A stretch of DNA of 64,000 nucleotides, from contig CADBDA010000014.1 of NCBI GenBank assembly GCA_902793295.1, forward strand, positions 1 through 64,000. Direction: 5' to 3'. This DNA is from an uncultured Bacteroidota bacterium. GTDB taxonomy: Bacteria; Bacteroidota; Bacteroidia; Bacteroidales; P3. The notes under the pieces are model-generated. The model was not told the origin of the DNA. It was given only the letters and a program-made list of their open reading frames with translations, and ran no database searches. Within the stretch, counting starts at the first letter, position 1, and every line of letters starts with the position of its first letter. Positions 34,052 to 42,201 of this stretch are shown here, in pieces. The translations under genes and the position numbers were made by a program.

Positions 34052-34402
34052 ATGAATATTATAGTAAAACCGCTCATTAGTGAAAAGATGACCAGACTTA
34101 CCGAGGCTGCTGCTGAGCCCAAGCTCAACCGCATCCAACGTAACAAGGGTATCGCTTTGAAACCGGCCAACAACCGTTATGGCTTCATCGTTGACAAACG
34201 AGCCAACAAGGTCGAGATCAAGAAAGCCGTCGAACAGTTCTACAATGTCAAGGTCCTTGATGTGAACACTATGAACTATTCCGGTAAGGCAAAGAGCCGC
34301 TATACCAAGGCTGGATTCCTCCAGGGCCGCACCAATGCCTTCAAGAAAGCTATCGTGACCCTTGCCCCGGACAATGTCATCGACTTCTATAGCAACATCT
34401 GA
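34052..34402 (+). CDS. rplW: 50S ribosomal protein L23, with an extra internal segment
   Basis: L23 sits at the tunnel exit and docks trigger factor and SRP. The start (IIVKPLISEKMTRLTE) and the rest (YGFIVDKRANKVEIKKAVEQFYNV, KSRYTKAGFLQGRTNAFKKAIVTL...IDFYSNI) are standard. Between them, about residues 18-40 form a basic insertion (AAAEPKLNRIQRNKGIALKP) that I do not recall from Bacteroides L23 (about 96 aa versus 116 here). Length and position suggest a surface loop. It is followed by a 100-nt gap with a strong hairpin. Confidence 0.97.
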   Translation: MNIIVKPLISEKMTRLTEAAAEPKLNRIQRNKGIALKPANNRYGFIVDKRANKVEIKKAVEQFYNVKVLDVNTMNYSGKAKSRYTKAGFLQGRTNAFKKAIVTLAPDNVIDFYSNI

Positions 34403-34410
34403 AAATTTCT

Positions 34411-34448
34411 GAGATTCCGGACGATGGCAACCCCTTCGTCCGGGTCTC
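34411..34448 (+). promoter_or_regulatory. Strong hairpin in the rplW-rplB gap
   Basis: CCGGACGA (34417-34424) and TCGTCCGG (34436-34443) form a perfect 8-bp GC-rich stem with an 11-nt loop; GAGA/TCTC flanks extend it. A short pyrimidine stretch (TTGTCTTTT) follows. It lies 9 nt after the rplW stop and 55 nt before rplB. Possible partial terminator, processing site or ribosomal-protein target. Confidence 0.6.
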
Positions 34449-34502
34449 TTGTCTTTTAATAAATTAATAGTAAGTTCCACTGATAAGAGAACATAAAAAG
34501 AA

Positions 34503-35327
34503 ATGGCTTTAAAGAAAATTAAACCGACAACTCCCGGTCAACGTCACAAACTGGTCGTCACCAACGACGACATCACGGCAACCAAACCGGAGAAAAGCCT
34601 TGTGTATGGTATCCGCAAATCTGGCGGACGCAACAATCAGGGTAAAATGACTATGCGTTATATCGGCGGCGGTCACAAACAACTCTACCGCTTCGTCGAT
34701 TTCAAACGCGACAAGGACGGCGTACCCGCCACAGTGAAAACTATCGAGTACGACCCCAACCGTAGCTCCCGCATCGCCCTCGTATGCTACGCTGACGGCG
34801 AAAAACGCTACATCCTCGCTCCACAGGGCCTGAAAGTCGGTCAGACTATCATGTCAGGTAACGGCGTTGCCCCGGAAATCGGCAACACTTTGACTTTGGC
34901 TGAGATTCCCTTCGGTACCCTCATCCACAACATCGAGCTTCGTCCCGGTCAGGGCGCCAAAATGGTCCGCTCTGCTGGCGCCTATGCGCAACTGATGTCC
35001 CGCGACGGCAAATACGCTATCATCAAAATGCCTTCGGGCGAAATGCGTATGATCCTTCAGTCCTGCCGCGCCACCATCGGTATCGTCTCCAACCCCGAAC
35101 ACAACCTTGAGGTCGGTGGTAAGGCCGGTCGCAACCGTTGGCTGGGCCGTCGTCCGCGCAACCGCGGCGTTGTCATGAACCCTGTCGATCACCCCATGGG
35201 TGGTGGCGAAGGCCGTCAGACTGGTGGACATCCTCGTTCACGCAAGGGTATCCCGGCAAAGGGCTACAAGACTCGCGCTCCCAAGAAGCAGTCGACCAAG
35301 TTCATTGTCGAAAGAAGAAAGAAGTAA
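34503..35327 (+). CDS. rplB: 50S ribosomal protein L2
   Basis: 274 aa, needed for subunit association and peptidyl transfer. Conserved: [53 protein letters not shown], and the C-terminal [32 protein letters not shown], containing the key His of the GGGEGR loop region. Follows the hairpin gap after rplW; rpsS starts 24 nt later. Confidence 0.99.
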   Translation: MALKKIKPTTPGQRHKLVVTNDDITATKPEKSLVYGIRKSGGRNNQGKMTMRYIGGGHKQLYRFVDFKRDKDGVPATVKTIEYDPNRSSRIALVCYADGEKRYILAPQGLKVGQTIMSGNGVAPEIGNTLTLAEIPFGTLIHNIELRPGQGAKMVRSAGAYAQLMSRDGKYAIIKMPSGEMRMILQSCRATIGIVSNPEHNLEVGGKAGRNRWLGRRPRNRGVVMNPVDHPMGGGEGRQTGGHPRSRKGIPAKGYKTRAPKKQSTKFIVERRKK

Positions 35328-35351
35328 TAACGATTAAAGTTAAAGTACAAG

Positions 35352-35630
35352 ATGAGTCGTTCATTAAAGAAAGGTCCGTACATTTTCCACAAACTGGAAA
35401 AAAGAGTTATCGAGGCACAGCAGTCCAACAAAAAGGTCACCATCAAAACATGGTCGAGAGCTTCTATGATTTCTCCCGACTTTGTTGGTCAGACCATCGC
35501 AGTGCATAACGGAAACAAATTCATCCCCGTCTATGTCACTGAAAACATGGTTGGACACAAACTCGGAGAATTCGCTCCTACGCGAATCTTCCGTGGCCAC
35601 GCCGGATCAAAAGATAAAGGTAAAAAATAA
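35352..35630 (+). CDS. rpsS: 30S ribosomal protein S19
   Basis: 92 aa, pairs with S13 in the 30S head and contacts the A-site tRNA region. [40 protein letters not shown] and [17 protein letters not shown] are all family hallmarks. Normal length. A short inverted repeat (GATATC twice, 35636-35661) lies in the 46-nt gap before rplV. Confidence 0.99.
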   Translation: MSRSLKKGPYIFHKLEKRVIEAQQSNKKVTIKTWSRASMISPDFVGQTIAVHNGNKFIPVYVTENMVGHKLGEFAPTRIFRGHAGSKDKGKK

Positions 35631-35676
35631 ATAAGATATCATTTACAGATATCCTACAAAAGTTTAAAAAAGAACA

Positions 35677-36111
35677 ATGGGACGTAGAAAACATAATAGT
35701 GCAGAAGCACGCAAAGAAGCCAACAAGACCCTTTATGTGGCCAAGTTGATGAACAATCCGACTTCCCCGCGTAAGACCCGCCTTGTCGCCGACCTCGTTC
35801 GTGGTGTCGATGTCGACAAAGCTCTTGCCATCCTCCAATACAATCCCAGAGAATCGGCCCCCAAAATGCGCAAACTCCTTCTCTCCGCTATCGCCAACTG
35901 GCAGGCTAAGAACGAAGGCAAACGTATTGAAGACAGCCAGCTCTATGTGAAGTCGATCATGGTGGACGAGGGTCGTACCATGAAGCGCATGCGTACCGCT
36001 CCTCAGGGACGTGGCTACAGAATCCGCAAACGCAGCAACCATATCACCATGGTTCTCGGAAGCCGCGTGGAAGAAGCCGCTGCTCCTGCCAAGGAACAAA
36101 CAGAAGAATAA
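35677..36111 (+). CDS. rplV: 50S ribosomal protein L22
   Basis: 144 aa; its beta-hairpin lines the exit tunnel near the macrolide site. Visible: [35 protein letters not shown] and the hairpin [40 protein letters not shown] segment. It carries a short acidic C-terminal tail ([13 protein letters not shown]) not essential to the fold. 30 nt before rpsC. Confidence 0.98.
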   Translation: MGRRKHNSAEARKEANKTLYVAKLMNNPTSPRKTRLVADLVRGVDVDKALAILQYNPRESAPKMRKLLLSAIANWQAKNEGKRIEDSQLYVKSIMVDEGRTMKRMRTAPQGRGYRIRKRSNHITMVLGSRVEEAAAPAKEQTEE

Positions 36112-36141
36112 TAATAGTAATCAATAAGAAGAATTTCGAGA

Positions 36142-36894
36142 ATGGGACAAAAAACTAACCCAATTGGAAACAGATTAGGTATCATCCGCGGATGGGACTC
36201 TAACTGGTATGGCGGAAGAAAATTCGAGCAGAAACTTGTTGAGGACGATAAGATCCGTAAGTACCTCAATGCTCGTCTCGCCAAAGCTTCGATTTCGAAG
36301 ATTTATATCGAAAGAACACTGAAACTCCTCACCGTCACCATCAACACCGCCCGTCCGGGTCTGATTATCGGTAAAGCCGGCTCAGAGGTCGACAAACTGA
36401 AAGAAGAGTTGAAGAAACTGACTGGCAAGGATGTTCAGATCAACATCAGCGAAGTCAAACGCCCCGAAATGGACGCTGTGATCGTCGCTCAGAACATCGC
36501 CAAACAGATTGAAGGCCGCGTCCAGTATCGTCGCGCCATCAAGACCGCTATCGCCAGCACCATGAGAATCGGTGCTGAAGGTATCAAGGTCTCCATCTCC
36601 GGTCGTATCGGCGGCGCCGAAATGTCGCGTACCGAACATTACAAAGAAGGCCGTACTCCTCTGCATACCCTGCGTGCCGATATCGACTACGCTCTTGCTG
36701 AGGCTCACACTGCCTACGGCCGTATGGGCGTGAAAGTTTGGATCTGCCGCGGTGTCATCTATGGCAAACGCGAACTCGTTCCCTCCACCGTCGGTGGTCA
36801 GGCTGCCAGAGACAACAAACGTCCGGCTGGAATGGGCCGTCCTATGGCGGGCCCCCGTAAAAGAAATAATAACAGAAGTAATAATTCCAGGTAA
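36142..36894 (+). CDS. rpsC: 30S ribosomal protein S3
   Basis: 250 aa, part of the mRNA entry channel helicase. The KH domain (about 40-110) includes [20 protein letters not shown] (GxxG loop IIGKAG). The C-terminal domain contains [31 protein letters not shown] and [17 protein letters not shown] basic Asn-rich tail ends the protein. A well-formed branched-looking hairpin follows at 36898-36950, directly after the stop. Confidence 0.99.
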   Translation: MGQKTNPIGNRLGIIRGWDSNWYGGRKFEQKLVEDDKIRKYLNARLAKASISKIYIERTLKLLTVTINTARPGLIIGKAGSEVDKLKEELKKLTGKDVQINISEVKRPEMDAVIVAQNIAKQIEGRVQYRRAIKTAIASTMRIGAEGIKVSISGRIGGAEMSRTEHYKEGRTPLHTLRADIDYALAEAHTAYGRMGVKVWICRGVIYGKRELVPSTVGGQAARDNKRPAGMGRPMAGPRKRNNNRSNNSR

Positions 36895-36897
36895 GAC

Positions 36898-36950
36898 TGT
36901 CTTCGCCGGATGCCTTCCTACCAAAGGCTCACCCCTCCGGCATTCAGACA
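36898..36950 (+). promoter_or_regulatory. Structured RNA element in the rpsC-rplP gap
   Basis: Three nested, perfectly paired helices: TGTCT (36898-36902)/AGACA (36946-36950), GCCGGA (36905-36910)/TCCGGC (36936-36941), GCCTT (36912-36916)/AAGGC (36924-36928), with a CCTACCA apical loop and an asymmetric TCACCCC bulge. It fills most of the 78-nt gap and has no T-run. Not a terminator by shape; resembles a protein-binding leader structure upstream of rplP. Confidence 0.6.
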
Positions 36951-36972
36951 ATCCCTATAAAAAGAAGTAACA

Positions 36973-37398
36973 ATGTTACAACCGAAAAAAACAAGATATA
37001 GAAAGCAGCAAAAGGGTAAAATCAAAGGTAACGCTTTCCGTGGTCATGAGTTGGCTTTCGGAACCTTTGGCATCAAGTCCCTCGAAACCTGTTTCATTAC
37101 AGGACGCCAAATAGAGGCTGCACGTCAGGCGGTAACCCGTCACATGAAACGTGAGGGTCAGATATGGATCCGCATCTTCCCCGACAAACCTATCACCAAG
37201 AAGCCTAATGAGGTCCGTATGGGTAAGGGTAAGGGTGCTCCTGAATATTTCGTTGCCAGAGTTATGCCCGGCACCATCCTCTTCGAGTGCGAAGGTGTCC
37301 CGATGGACGTGGCAAAGGAAGCTCTCCGTCTTGCCGCTCAGAAACTCCCTATCACGACCAAATTCGTTGTGAAAAGAGATTATATCGAAGAAGCTTAA
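36973..37398 (+). CDS. rplP: 50S ribosomal protein L16
   Basis: 141 aa, positions A-site t[40 protein letters not shown] at the start, then [42 protein letters not shown]. Normal length. Preceded by the structured element at 36898-36950; rpmC follows after 15 nt. Confidence 0.99.
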   Translation: MLQPKKTRYRKQQKGKIKGNAFRGHELAFGTFGIKSLETCFITGRQIEAARQAVTRHMKREGQIWIRIFPDKPITKKPNEVRMGKGKGAPEYFVARVMPGTILFECEGVPMDVAKEALRLAAQKLPITTKFVVKRDYIEEA

Positions 37399-37413
37399 CA
37401 CAAATAAGAAGAC

Positions 37414-37617
37414 ATGAAAAACCAGTTAGTATTAAAAGAGCTTTCAACTGCTGAAGTTAAGGAACGTCTCGAAAACGAGCGTGCACTGTATCAGAAGATG
37501 CTGCTGAGCCATGCCGTCTCTCCCATCGAGAACCCTAACAAAATTAAAGAAAGTAGAAAAAACATTGCCCGCTGTCTCACCGAACTCCGCAAACGCGAAA
37601 TCGCTGAACAAAAGTAA
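37414..37617 (+). CDS. rpmC: 50S ribosomal protein L29
   Basis: 67 aa of two helices near the tunnel exit, next to L23. [55 protein letters not shown] follows the family pattern with the N..RIR..RR.IAR..T equivalent. Its stop overlaps the rpsQ start (TAATG, 1 nt). Confidence 0.97.
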   Translation: MKNQLVLKELSTAEVKERLENERALYQKMLLSHAVSPIENPNKIKESRKNIARCLTELRKREIAEQK

Positions 37618-37895
37618 TGGCAATTAATCCAGATCTGATGATGGAAAGAAATTTAAGAAAAGAAAGAATTGGCGTCGTCGTGAGCAACAAGATGGAGAAA
37701 TCCATCGTTGTCCTTGTGGAGCGTAAAGTGAAACACCCTAAATATGGCAAGTTCGTCAAGAAGTCTACCAAATTTATGGCTCACGATGAGAAAAATGAAT
37801 GCAACATTGGTGATACTGTCCGCATAATGGAGACCCGTCCATTAAGTAAAAACAAATGTTGGAGATTAGTTGAAATAACAGAAAGAGCTAAGTAA
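37617..37895 (+). CDS. rpsQ: 30S ribosomal protein S17
   Basis: 92 aa, an OB-fold primary 16S binder. [49 protein letters not shown] and [25 protein letters not shown] are standard. Shares one base with rpmC and is 2 nt from rplN, a tightly coupled group. Confidence 0.98.
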   Translation: MAINPDLMMERNLRKERIGVVVSNKMEKSIVVLVERKVKHPKYGKFVKKSTKFMAHDEKNECNIGDTVRIMETRPLSKNKCWRLVEITERAK

Positions 37896-37897
37896 TT

Positions 37898-38266
37898 ATG
37901 ATACAACAAGAAACTAGAATGACCGTTGCCGATAACAGCGGAGCAAAAAGCGCTCTCTGTATTCGCGTCCTTGGCGGCACAAAGAAACGTTATGCCTCCA
38001 TCGGTGATACCATCGTGGTCGCTATCAAGGATGCCCTTCCTTCCGGCAATATTAAAAAAGGAGCTGTTTCAAAGGCCGTTGTGGTCCGCACTAAAAAAGA
38101 AATTCGTCGCCAGGACGGTTCGTACATTCGCTTTGATGATAACGCTTGTGTGCTCCTCACTGCAGCTGACGAACTCCGCGGCACCCGTATTTTCGGACCG
38201 GTGGCTCGCGAATTGCGTGAGAAACAATTCATGAAAATTGTCTCATTAGCTCCTGAAGTATTGTAA
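37898..38266 (+). CDS. rplN: 50S ribosomal protein L14
   Basis: 122 aa, at the subunit interface and partner of L19 and Rsf[47 protein letters not shown] and FDDNACVLL...[14 protein letters not shown]...[12 protein letters not shown] are characteristic; length is the family standard. Confidence 0.99.
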   Translation: MIQQETRMTVADNSGAKSALCIRVLGGTKKRYASIGDTIVVAIKDALPSGNIKKGAVSKAVVVRTKKEIRRQDGSYIRFDDNACVLLTAADELRGTRIFGPVARELREKQFMKIVSLAPEVL

Positions 38267-38270
38267 ATCA

Positions 38271-38289
38271 TTTTGTGTCTTTCACAAAA
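38271..38289 (+). promoter_or_regulatory. Small hairpin in the rplN-rplX gap
   Basis: TTTTGTG (38271-38277) pairs perfectly with CACAAAA (38283-38289), loop TCTTT, immediately after the rplN stop. No T-run follows; possible processing or stability element. Confidence 0.35.
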
Positions 38290-38309
38290 ATTAAACCAAT
38301 AAGAAAGAA

Positions 38310-38624
38310 ATGAAATTGCACGTAAAAAAAGGGGATATGGTTCAGGTTATCGCCGGCGACGACAAAGGTAAAGTCGCAAAGGTGCTGAAGGTGTATCCCG
38401 AAAAGAATCGCGCCGTCGTCGAGGGAGTGAACGTCAACAAAAAACATACGAAACCCAATGCCAAAAATACTCAGGGCGGTATTGTTGAGGTGGAAGCTCC
38501 TATCCATATCTCCAACCTTATGGTTGTCGAGGGTAAAACCCCCACGAGAATTGGACGCAGAATTGACGAGAAAACAGGTAAATTAGTCCGTTATTCTAAA
38601 AAATCAGGGGAGGTAATCAAGTAA
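38310..38624 (+). CDS. rplX: 50S ribosomal protein L24
   Basis: 104 aa, an assembly initiator for the 50[49 protein letters not shown] is the KOW motif region; the C-terminal half [18 protein letters not shown]...PTRIG is typical. Its stop overlaps the rplE start by one base. Confidence 0.98.
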   Translation: MKLHVKKGDMVQVIAGDDKGKVAKVLKVYPEKNRAVVEGVNVNKKHTKPNAKNTQGGIVEVEAPIHISNLMVVEGKTPTRIGRRIDEKTGKLVRYSKKSGEVIK

Positions 38625-39184
38625 TGGCATATATTCCATCTCTTAAAACAAAATACAACGAGGAAATCAAGCCTGCATTGATGAGCGAGTATAATTACAA
38701 AACCGTCATGCAGTGCCCCCGTCTGTTGAAAATCACCCTCAACCAGGGTCTTGGCAAGGCTGCCATCGCTGACAAGAAAGTCATCGATAAGGGCATTGAA
38801 GAAATGACACTGATTGCTGGTCAGAAGGCTGTGGCCACCAAGTCGAAGAAAGATATCTCGAACTTCAAACTGCGTCGTGGCATGCCCATCGGCGTGCGCG
38901 TAACCCTTCGTGGCGAACGTATGTATGAGTTCCTCGAGCGTCTCGTGACCGCTTCTATCCCCCGTATTCGCGACTTCCGCGGTATCAACGACAAGGGATT
39001 CGACGGTAAAGGCAACTATACCTTCGGTATCGCTGAGCAGATCATCTTCCCCGAAATCGATATCGACAAGATCGACCGTATCCAGGGTATGGACATCACC
39101 TTCGTCACTACTGCAAAGACCGACAAAGAGGCTATGTCGCTGCTCAAACAGTTCGGATTACCATTTAAGAATCAACAAAAATAA
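38624..39184 (+). CDS. rplE: 50S ribosomal protein L5
   Basis: 186 aa, binds 5S rRNA in the central protuberance. [72 protein letters not shown], then [28 protein letters not shown], match the family closely. Overlaps rplX by one base (TAATG). Confidence 0.99.
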   Translation: MAYIPSLKTKYNEEIKPALMSEYNYKTVMQCPRLLKITLNQGLGKAAIADKKVIDKGIEEMTLIAGQKAVATKSKKDISNFKLRRGMPIGVRVTLRGERMYEFLERLVTASIPRIRDFRGINDKGFDGKGNYTFGIAEQIIFPEIDIDKIDRIQGMDITFVTTAKTDKEAMSLLKQFGLPFKNQQK

Positions 39185-39192
39185 GTAGATAA

Positions 39193-39492
39193 ATGGCTAA
39201 AGAATCAATCAAAGCAAGAGAGCGCAAAAGAGAAAGAATGGTGGCTAAATACGCTGCCAAACGCGCTGCGTTAAAGGAAATCGTCCGCAAAGGCGAACCT
39301 GAAGAAGTTGAACAGGCTGTTATCGCCCTCCAGAAACTTCCGAAGAACGCTTGCCCGATCCGTCTCCACAACCGCTGCAAGCTCACTGGCCGTCCGAAAG
39401 GTTACATGCGTCAGTTCGGCATCTCCCGTATCAATTTCCGCGAGATGGCTGTCAACGGCTTGATCCCCGGCGTTAAAAAAGCAAGTTGGTAA
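39193..39492 (+). CDS. rpsN: 30S ribosomal protein S14, zinc-free type
   Basis: 99 aa, the longer form. [29 protein letters not shown] and [30 protein letters not shown]. The CxxC...CxxC zinc motif of the short form is absent (only one Cys), so it is the C-minus type. After the gene, a 73-nt gap contains a second copy of GCAAGTTGGT (39481-39490 in the gene end, 39517-39526 in the gap). Confidence 0.98.
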   Translation: MAKESIKARERKRERMVAKYAAKRAALKEIVRKGEPEEVEQAVIALQKLPKNACPIRLHNRCKLTGRPKGYMRQFGISRINFREMAVNGLIPGVKKASW

Positions 39493-39565
39493 AATCAATT
39501 TAGTAACAACAGCTCTGCAAGTTGGTGCAATTCCAAAACTACAGGACTGAAAAAAAAGAAATACA

Positions 39566-39967
39566 ATGGTAACAGATCCTATTTCGGATTATTTGACTCG
39601 CATGAGAAATGCCATTATGGCAAAGCACAGAGTGGTTGAAATCCCTGCTTCGAACCTGAAGAAGGAGATTACCAAGATTCTGTTTGAAAAGGGTTACATT
39701 CTGAACTATAAGTTCGAGAATGAAGGCAAGCCGAACCAATCCATCAAGGTGGCTCTCAAATATCACCCTGTAACTAAAATGTCGGCCATCTCCGACTTAA
39801 AGCGTGTATCAAGCCCTGGCCTCAGAAAATATGTCTCTGTCGAAGAGATGCCTCGAGTGCTCAATGGTCTTGGTATAGCCATCATCTCCACATCCAAGGG
39901 CCTGATGACCGATAAGGAGGCTCGCAACCTCAATGTCGGCGGCGAAGTTTTGTGTTATATTAGCTAA
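39566..39967 (+). CDS. rpsH: 30S ribosomal protein S8
   Basis: 133 aa, a primary 16S binder and, in E. coli, the spc operon repressor. [44 protein letters not shown], then [52 protein letters not shown]. The C-terminal STSKG...GGE.L.Y.. motif is complete. S8 binds its own operon near L5 in E. coli; no copy of that site is evident here. Confidence 0.98.
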   Translation: MVTDPISDYLTRMRNAIMAKHRVVEIPASNLKKEITKILFEKGYILNYKFENEGKPNQSIKVALKYHPVTKMSAISDLKRVSSPGLRKYVSVEEMPRVLNGLGIAIISTSKGLMTDKEARNLNVGGEVLCYIS

Positions 39968-39988
39968 TTAAAAGAGGAGAACTAAGAA

Positions 39989-40543
39989 ATGTCAAGAATT
40001 GGTAAATTACCTATCAAACTGCCTAAAGGTGTCGAAATATCGGTGTCTGATGACAACGTCCTGACGGTGAAAGGCCCCCTGGGACAACTGACTCAGCAGG
40101 TTAATCCCGCCATCACTATGAATGTCGAGGATGGTCAACTGCATTTTAACCGTCCGTCCGACTCCAAAGAACATAAGGCTATGCATGGCCTCTATCGCGC
40201 TCTCGCAGCCAATATGGTCAAAGGAGTTTCCGAAGGCTTCAAAGTCGTCCAGGAAGTTATCGGTGTCGGTTACAAGGTTACCGCCAACGGTCAGGTGATG
40301 GAGATGGATCTCGGCTATTCGCACAAGATCTTCTTCGAACTGGCTCCCGAAATCAAGGTCGAAACAGTGACTGAAAAGGGTAAGAACCCCATCATCACCA
40401 TGACCTCGATCGACAAACAAGTCTTGGGTCAGGCCGCAGCTAAAATCCGCTCGTTGCGTAAACCCGAACCTTATAAGGGTAAAGGTATCCGCTTCCAGGG
40501 CGAAGTTATCCGTAAGAAGGCTGGTAAAGCTGCTGCTAAGTAA
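39989..40543 (+). CDS. rplF: 50S ribosomal protein L6
   Basis: 184 aa, two homologous domains near the factor-binding site. SRIGKLPIKLPKGVEISVSDDNVLTVKGPLGQL, HGLYRALAANMVKGVSEGF, and the C-terminal GQAAAKIRSLRKPEPYKGKGIRFQGEVIRKKAGK motif of the GTPase-centre contact. An 81-nt gap with a weak inverted repeat follows. Confidence 0.99.
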   Translation: MSRIGKLPIKLPKGVEISVSDDNVLTVKGPLGQLTQQVNPAITMNVEDGQLHFNRPSDSKEHKAMHGLYRALAANMVKGVSEGFKVVQEVIGVGYKVTANGQVMEMDLGYSHKIFFELAPEIKVETVTEKGKNPIITMTSIDKQVLGQAAAKIRSLRKPEPYKGKGIRFQGEVIRKKAGKAAAK

Positions 40544-40624
40544 TTGTTGAGAAGTTTTAACCGTCATTAGTTTTTGAAAAGAAAGAACGGTAAACGACAA
40601 TCAACCCAAAATCGTTATAGTATT

Positions 40625-40978
40625 ATGGCAACAAAAAAAGATATAAGAAGAACGAAAATCAAATACAGAATTCGTCACAAGGTCTCCGGTACTTCCGAGA
40701 TGCCTCGCCTGTCCGTGTTCAGAAGCAACAAGGAAATCTACGCACAGGTGATTGACGATGTCAAAGGCGTAACACTGACCGCAGCTTCCTCGCTCGAGAA
40801 ATCTGTCGAAAAGAGTGGTACCAAAAGTGAAATGGCAGCCAAGGTGGGCAAGCTCGTCGCAGAGCGCGCTCTCGCTGCTGGTATTAATTCCGTGGTGTTC
40901 GATCGTAATGGCTATCTCTACCACGGTCGTGTTAAATCGTTAGCTGACGCAGCCCGTGAAGGCGGCTTAAAATTCTAA
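40625..40978 (+). CDS. rplR: 50S ribosomal protein L18
   Basis: 117 aa from the ATG at 40625 ([45 protein letters not shown]). Binds 5S rRNA with L5. An upstream in-frame extension to 40574 lies in the gap and lacks family residues, so it was not used. Ends [10 protein letters not shown] as usual; 6 nt before rpsE. Confidence 0.98.
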   Translation: MATKKDIRRTKIKYRIRHKVSGTSEMPRLSVFRSNKEIYAQVIDDVKGVTLTAASSLEKSVEKSGTKSEMAAKVGKLVAERALAAGINSVVFDRNGYLYHGRVKSLADAAREGGLKF

Positions 40979-40984
40979 TAAGAT

Positions 40985-41503
40985 ATGGCAGAAGTAAACG
41001 TTAAAAGAGTAAAATCAAGCGAAATCGAATTCAAAGATCGTCTTGTCGCAATCAATCGTGTAACCAAGGTTACCAAGGGCGGTAGAACTTTCAGTTTCTC
41101 TGCTATTGTTGTTATCGGAAACGAGAATGGTGTTGTGGGTTACGGCTTGGGCAAAGCAAAAGAAGTGCAGGCTGCCATCCAGAAGGGCGTCGACGATGCC
41201 AAAAAGAACCTTATCAAGGTCCCTGTCCTTAAAGGTACTATTCCCCACGAACAAACCGGTAAATATAGCGGTGCCCGCGTCTTCCTGAAGCCTGCTGCTC
41301 CCGGTACCGGTGTCATCGCCGGCGGTGCTATGCGTGCTGTTCTCGAAAGCGTCGGTGTTAAGGACGTGCTTGCAAAATGCAAGGGCTCCTCTAATCCCCA
41401 TAGCGTGGTCAAGGCTACCATCAATGCCCTCCTCCAGATGAAGGATCCTTATATGGTTGCCCAACTTAGAGGCATCACCCTCGACAAAGTGTTTAATGGT
41501 TAA
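40985..41503 (+). CDS. rpsE: 30S ribosomal protein S5
   Basis: 172 aa with an S5 dsRNA-binding-like N-domain ([58 protein letters not shown]) and C-domain ([46 protein letters not shown]). S5 contributes to translational accuracy and mRNA unwinding. Confidence 0.99.
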   Translation: MAEVNVKRVKSSEIEFKDRLVAINRVTKVTKGGRTFSFSAIVVIGNENGVVGYGLGKAKEVQAAIQKGVDDAKKNLIKVPVLKGTIPHEQTGKYSGARVFLKPAAPGTGVIAGGAMRAVLESVGVKDVLAKCKGSSNPHSVVKATINALLQMKDPYMVAQLRGITLDKVFNG

Positions 41504-41521
41504 ATATAGGAGACTGAAATT

Positions 41522-41707
41522 ATGGCAGAAAAGAAATTGAGAATCAAACAAGTAAGAAGTAAGATCGGCCGCCCTGCTGACCAGAAAAGAACGCTTGAGG
41601 CCCTTGGCTTGAGAAAAATCAACCATACCCGCGAAGTGGAAGCCACTCCTTCCATCTTGGGTATGATCGACAAGGTGAAGCACTTAATTACTGTTGAAGA
41701 AATTTAA
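41522..41707 (+). CDS. rpmD: 50S ribosomal protein L30
   Basis: 61 aa: [56 protein letters not shown]. Complete and of typical length; peripheral 50S protein present in the spc set between rpsE and rplO. Confidence 0.97.
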   Translation: MAEKKLRIKQVRSKIGRPADQKRTLEALGLRKINHTREVEATPSILGMIDKVKHLITVEEI

Positions 41708-41733
41708 TTTGTAACTTAGAAAGGAATAACATA

Positions 41734-42186
41734 ATGAACTTAAGCAATCTCAAACCCGCAGAAGGTTCCATCAAGCATTCGAAACGTATCGGCCGTGGTG
41801 CTGGTTCCGGAAAAGGTGGCACAGCTACCCGTGGTAACAAGGGTGCCAAGGCTCGTTCTGGCTATCATGCCAAGATTGGTTATGAAGGCGGTCAGATGCC
41901 CCTCTATCGTCGTGTTCCGAAGTTTGGCTTCAAAAACTTCAACCGCGTGGAATATGTCGGCATCAATCTCGACACGCTCAATAGCCTTGCCGAAGCCAAG
42001 AACATCACCGATTTCGACATTGAGGTCTTCAAACAGAATGGTTTGATTTCGTCAAACGACAAAATCAAAATCCTCGGCCGCGGTGAACTTGCCAAGGCTT
42101 TGAACGTGAAGGCTCATGCTTTCTCGGCTGCCGCCAAGAAGGCTATCGAAGATAAGGGTGGTGCCGCCTCTGTTATTGAACAATAA
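41734..42186 (+). CDS. rplO: 50S ribosomal protein L15
   Basis: 150 aa, late assembly protein. NLSNLKPAEGSIKHSKRIGRGAGSGKGGTATRGNKGAKARSGYHAKIGYEGGQMPLYRRVPKFGFKN at the N-terminus (long glycine/basic extension reaching into 23S rRNA) and ILGRGELAKALNVKAHAFSAAAKKAIEDKGG at the C-terminus. 15 nt before secY. Confidence 0.98.
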   Translation: MNLSNLKPAEGSIKHSKRIGRGAGSGKGGTATRGNKGAKARSGYHAKIGYEGGQMPLYRRVPKFGFKNFNRVEYVGINLDTLNSLAEAKNITDFDIEVFKQNGLISSNDKIKILGRGELAKALNVKAHAFSAAAKKAIEDKGGAASVIEQ

Positions 42187-42201
42187 ATTAACACTTAAAC
42201 A

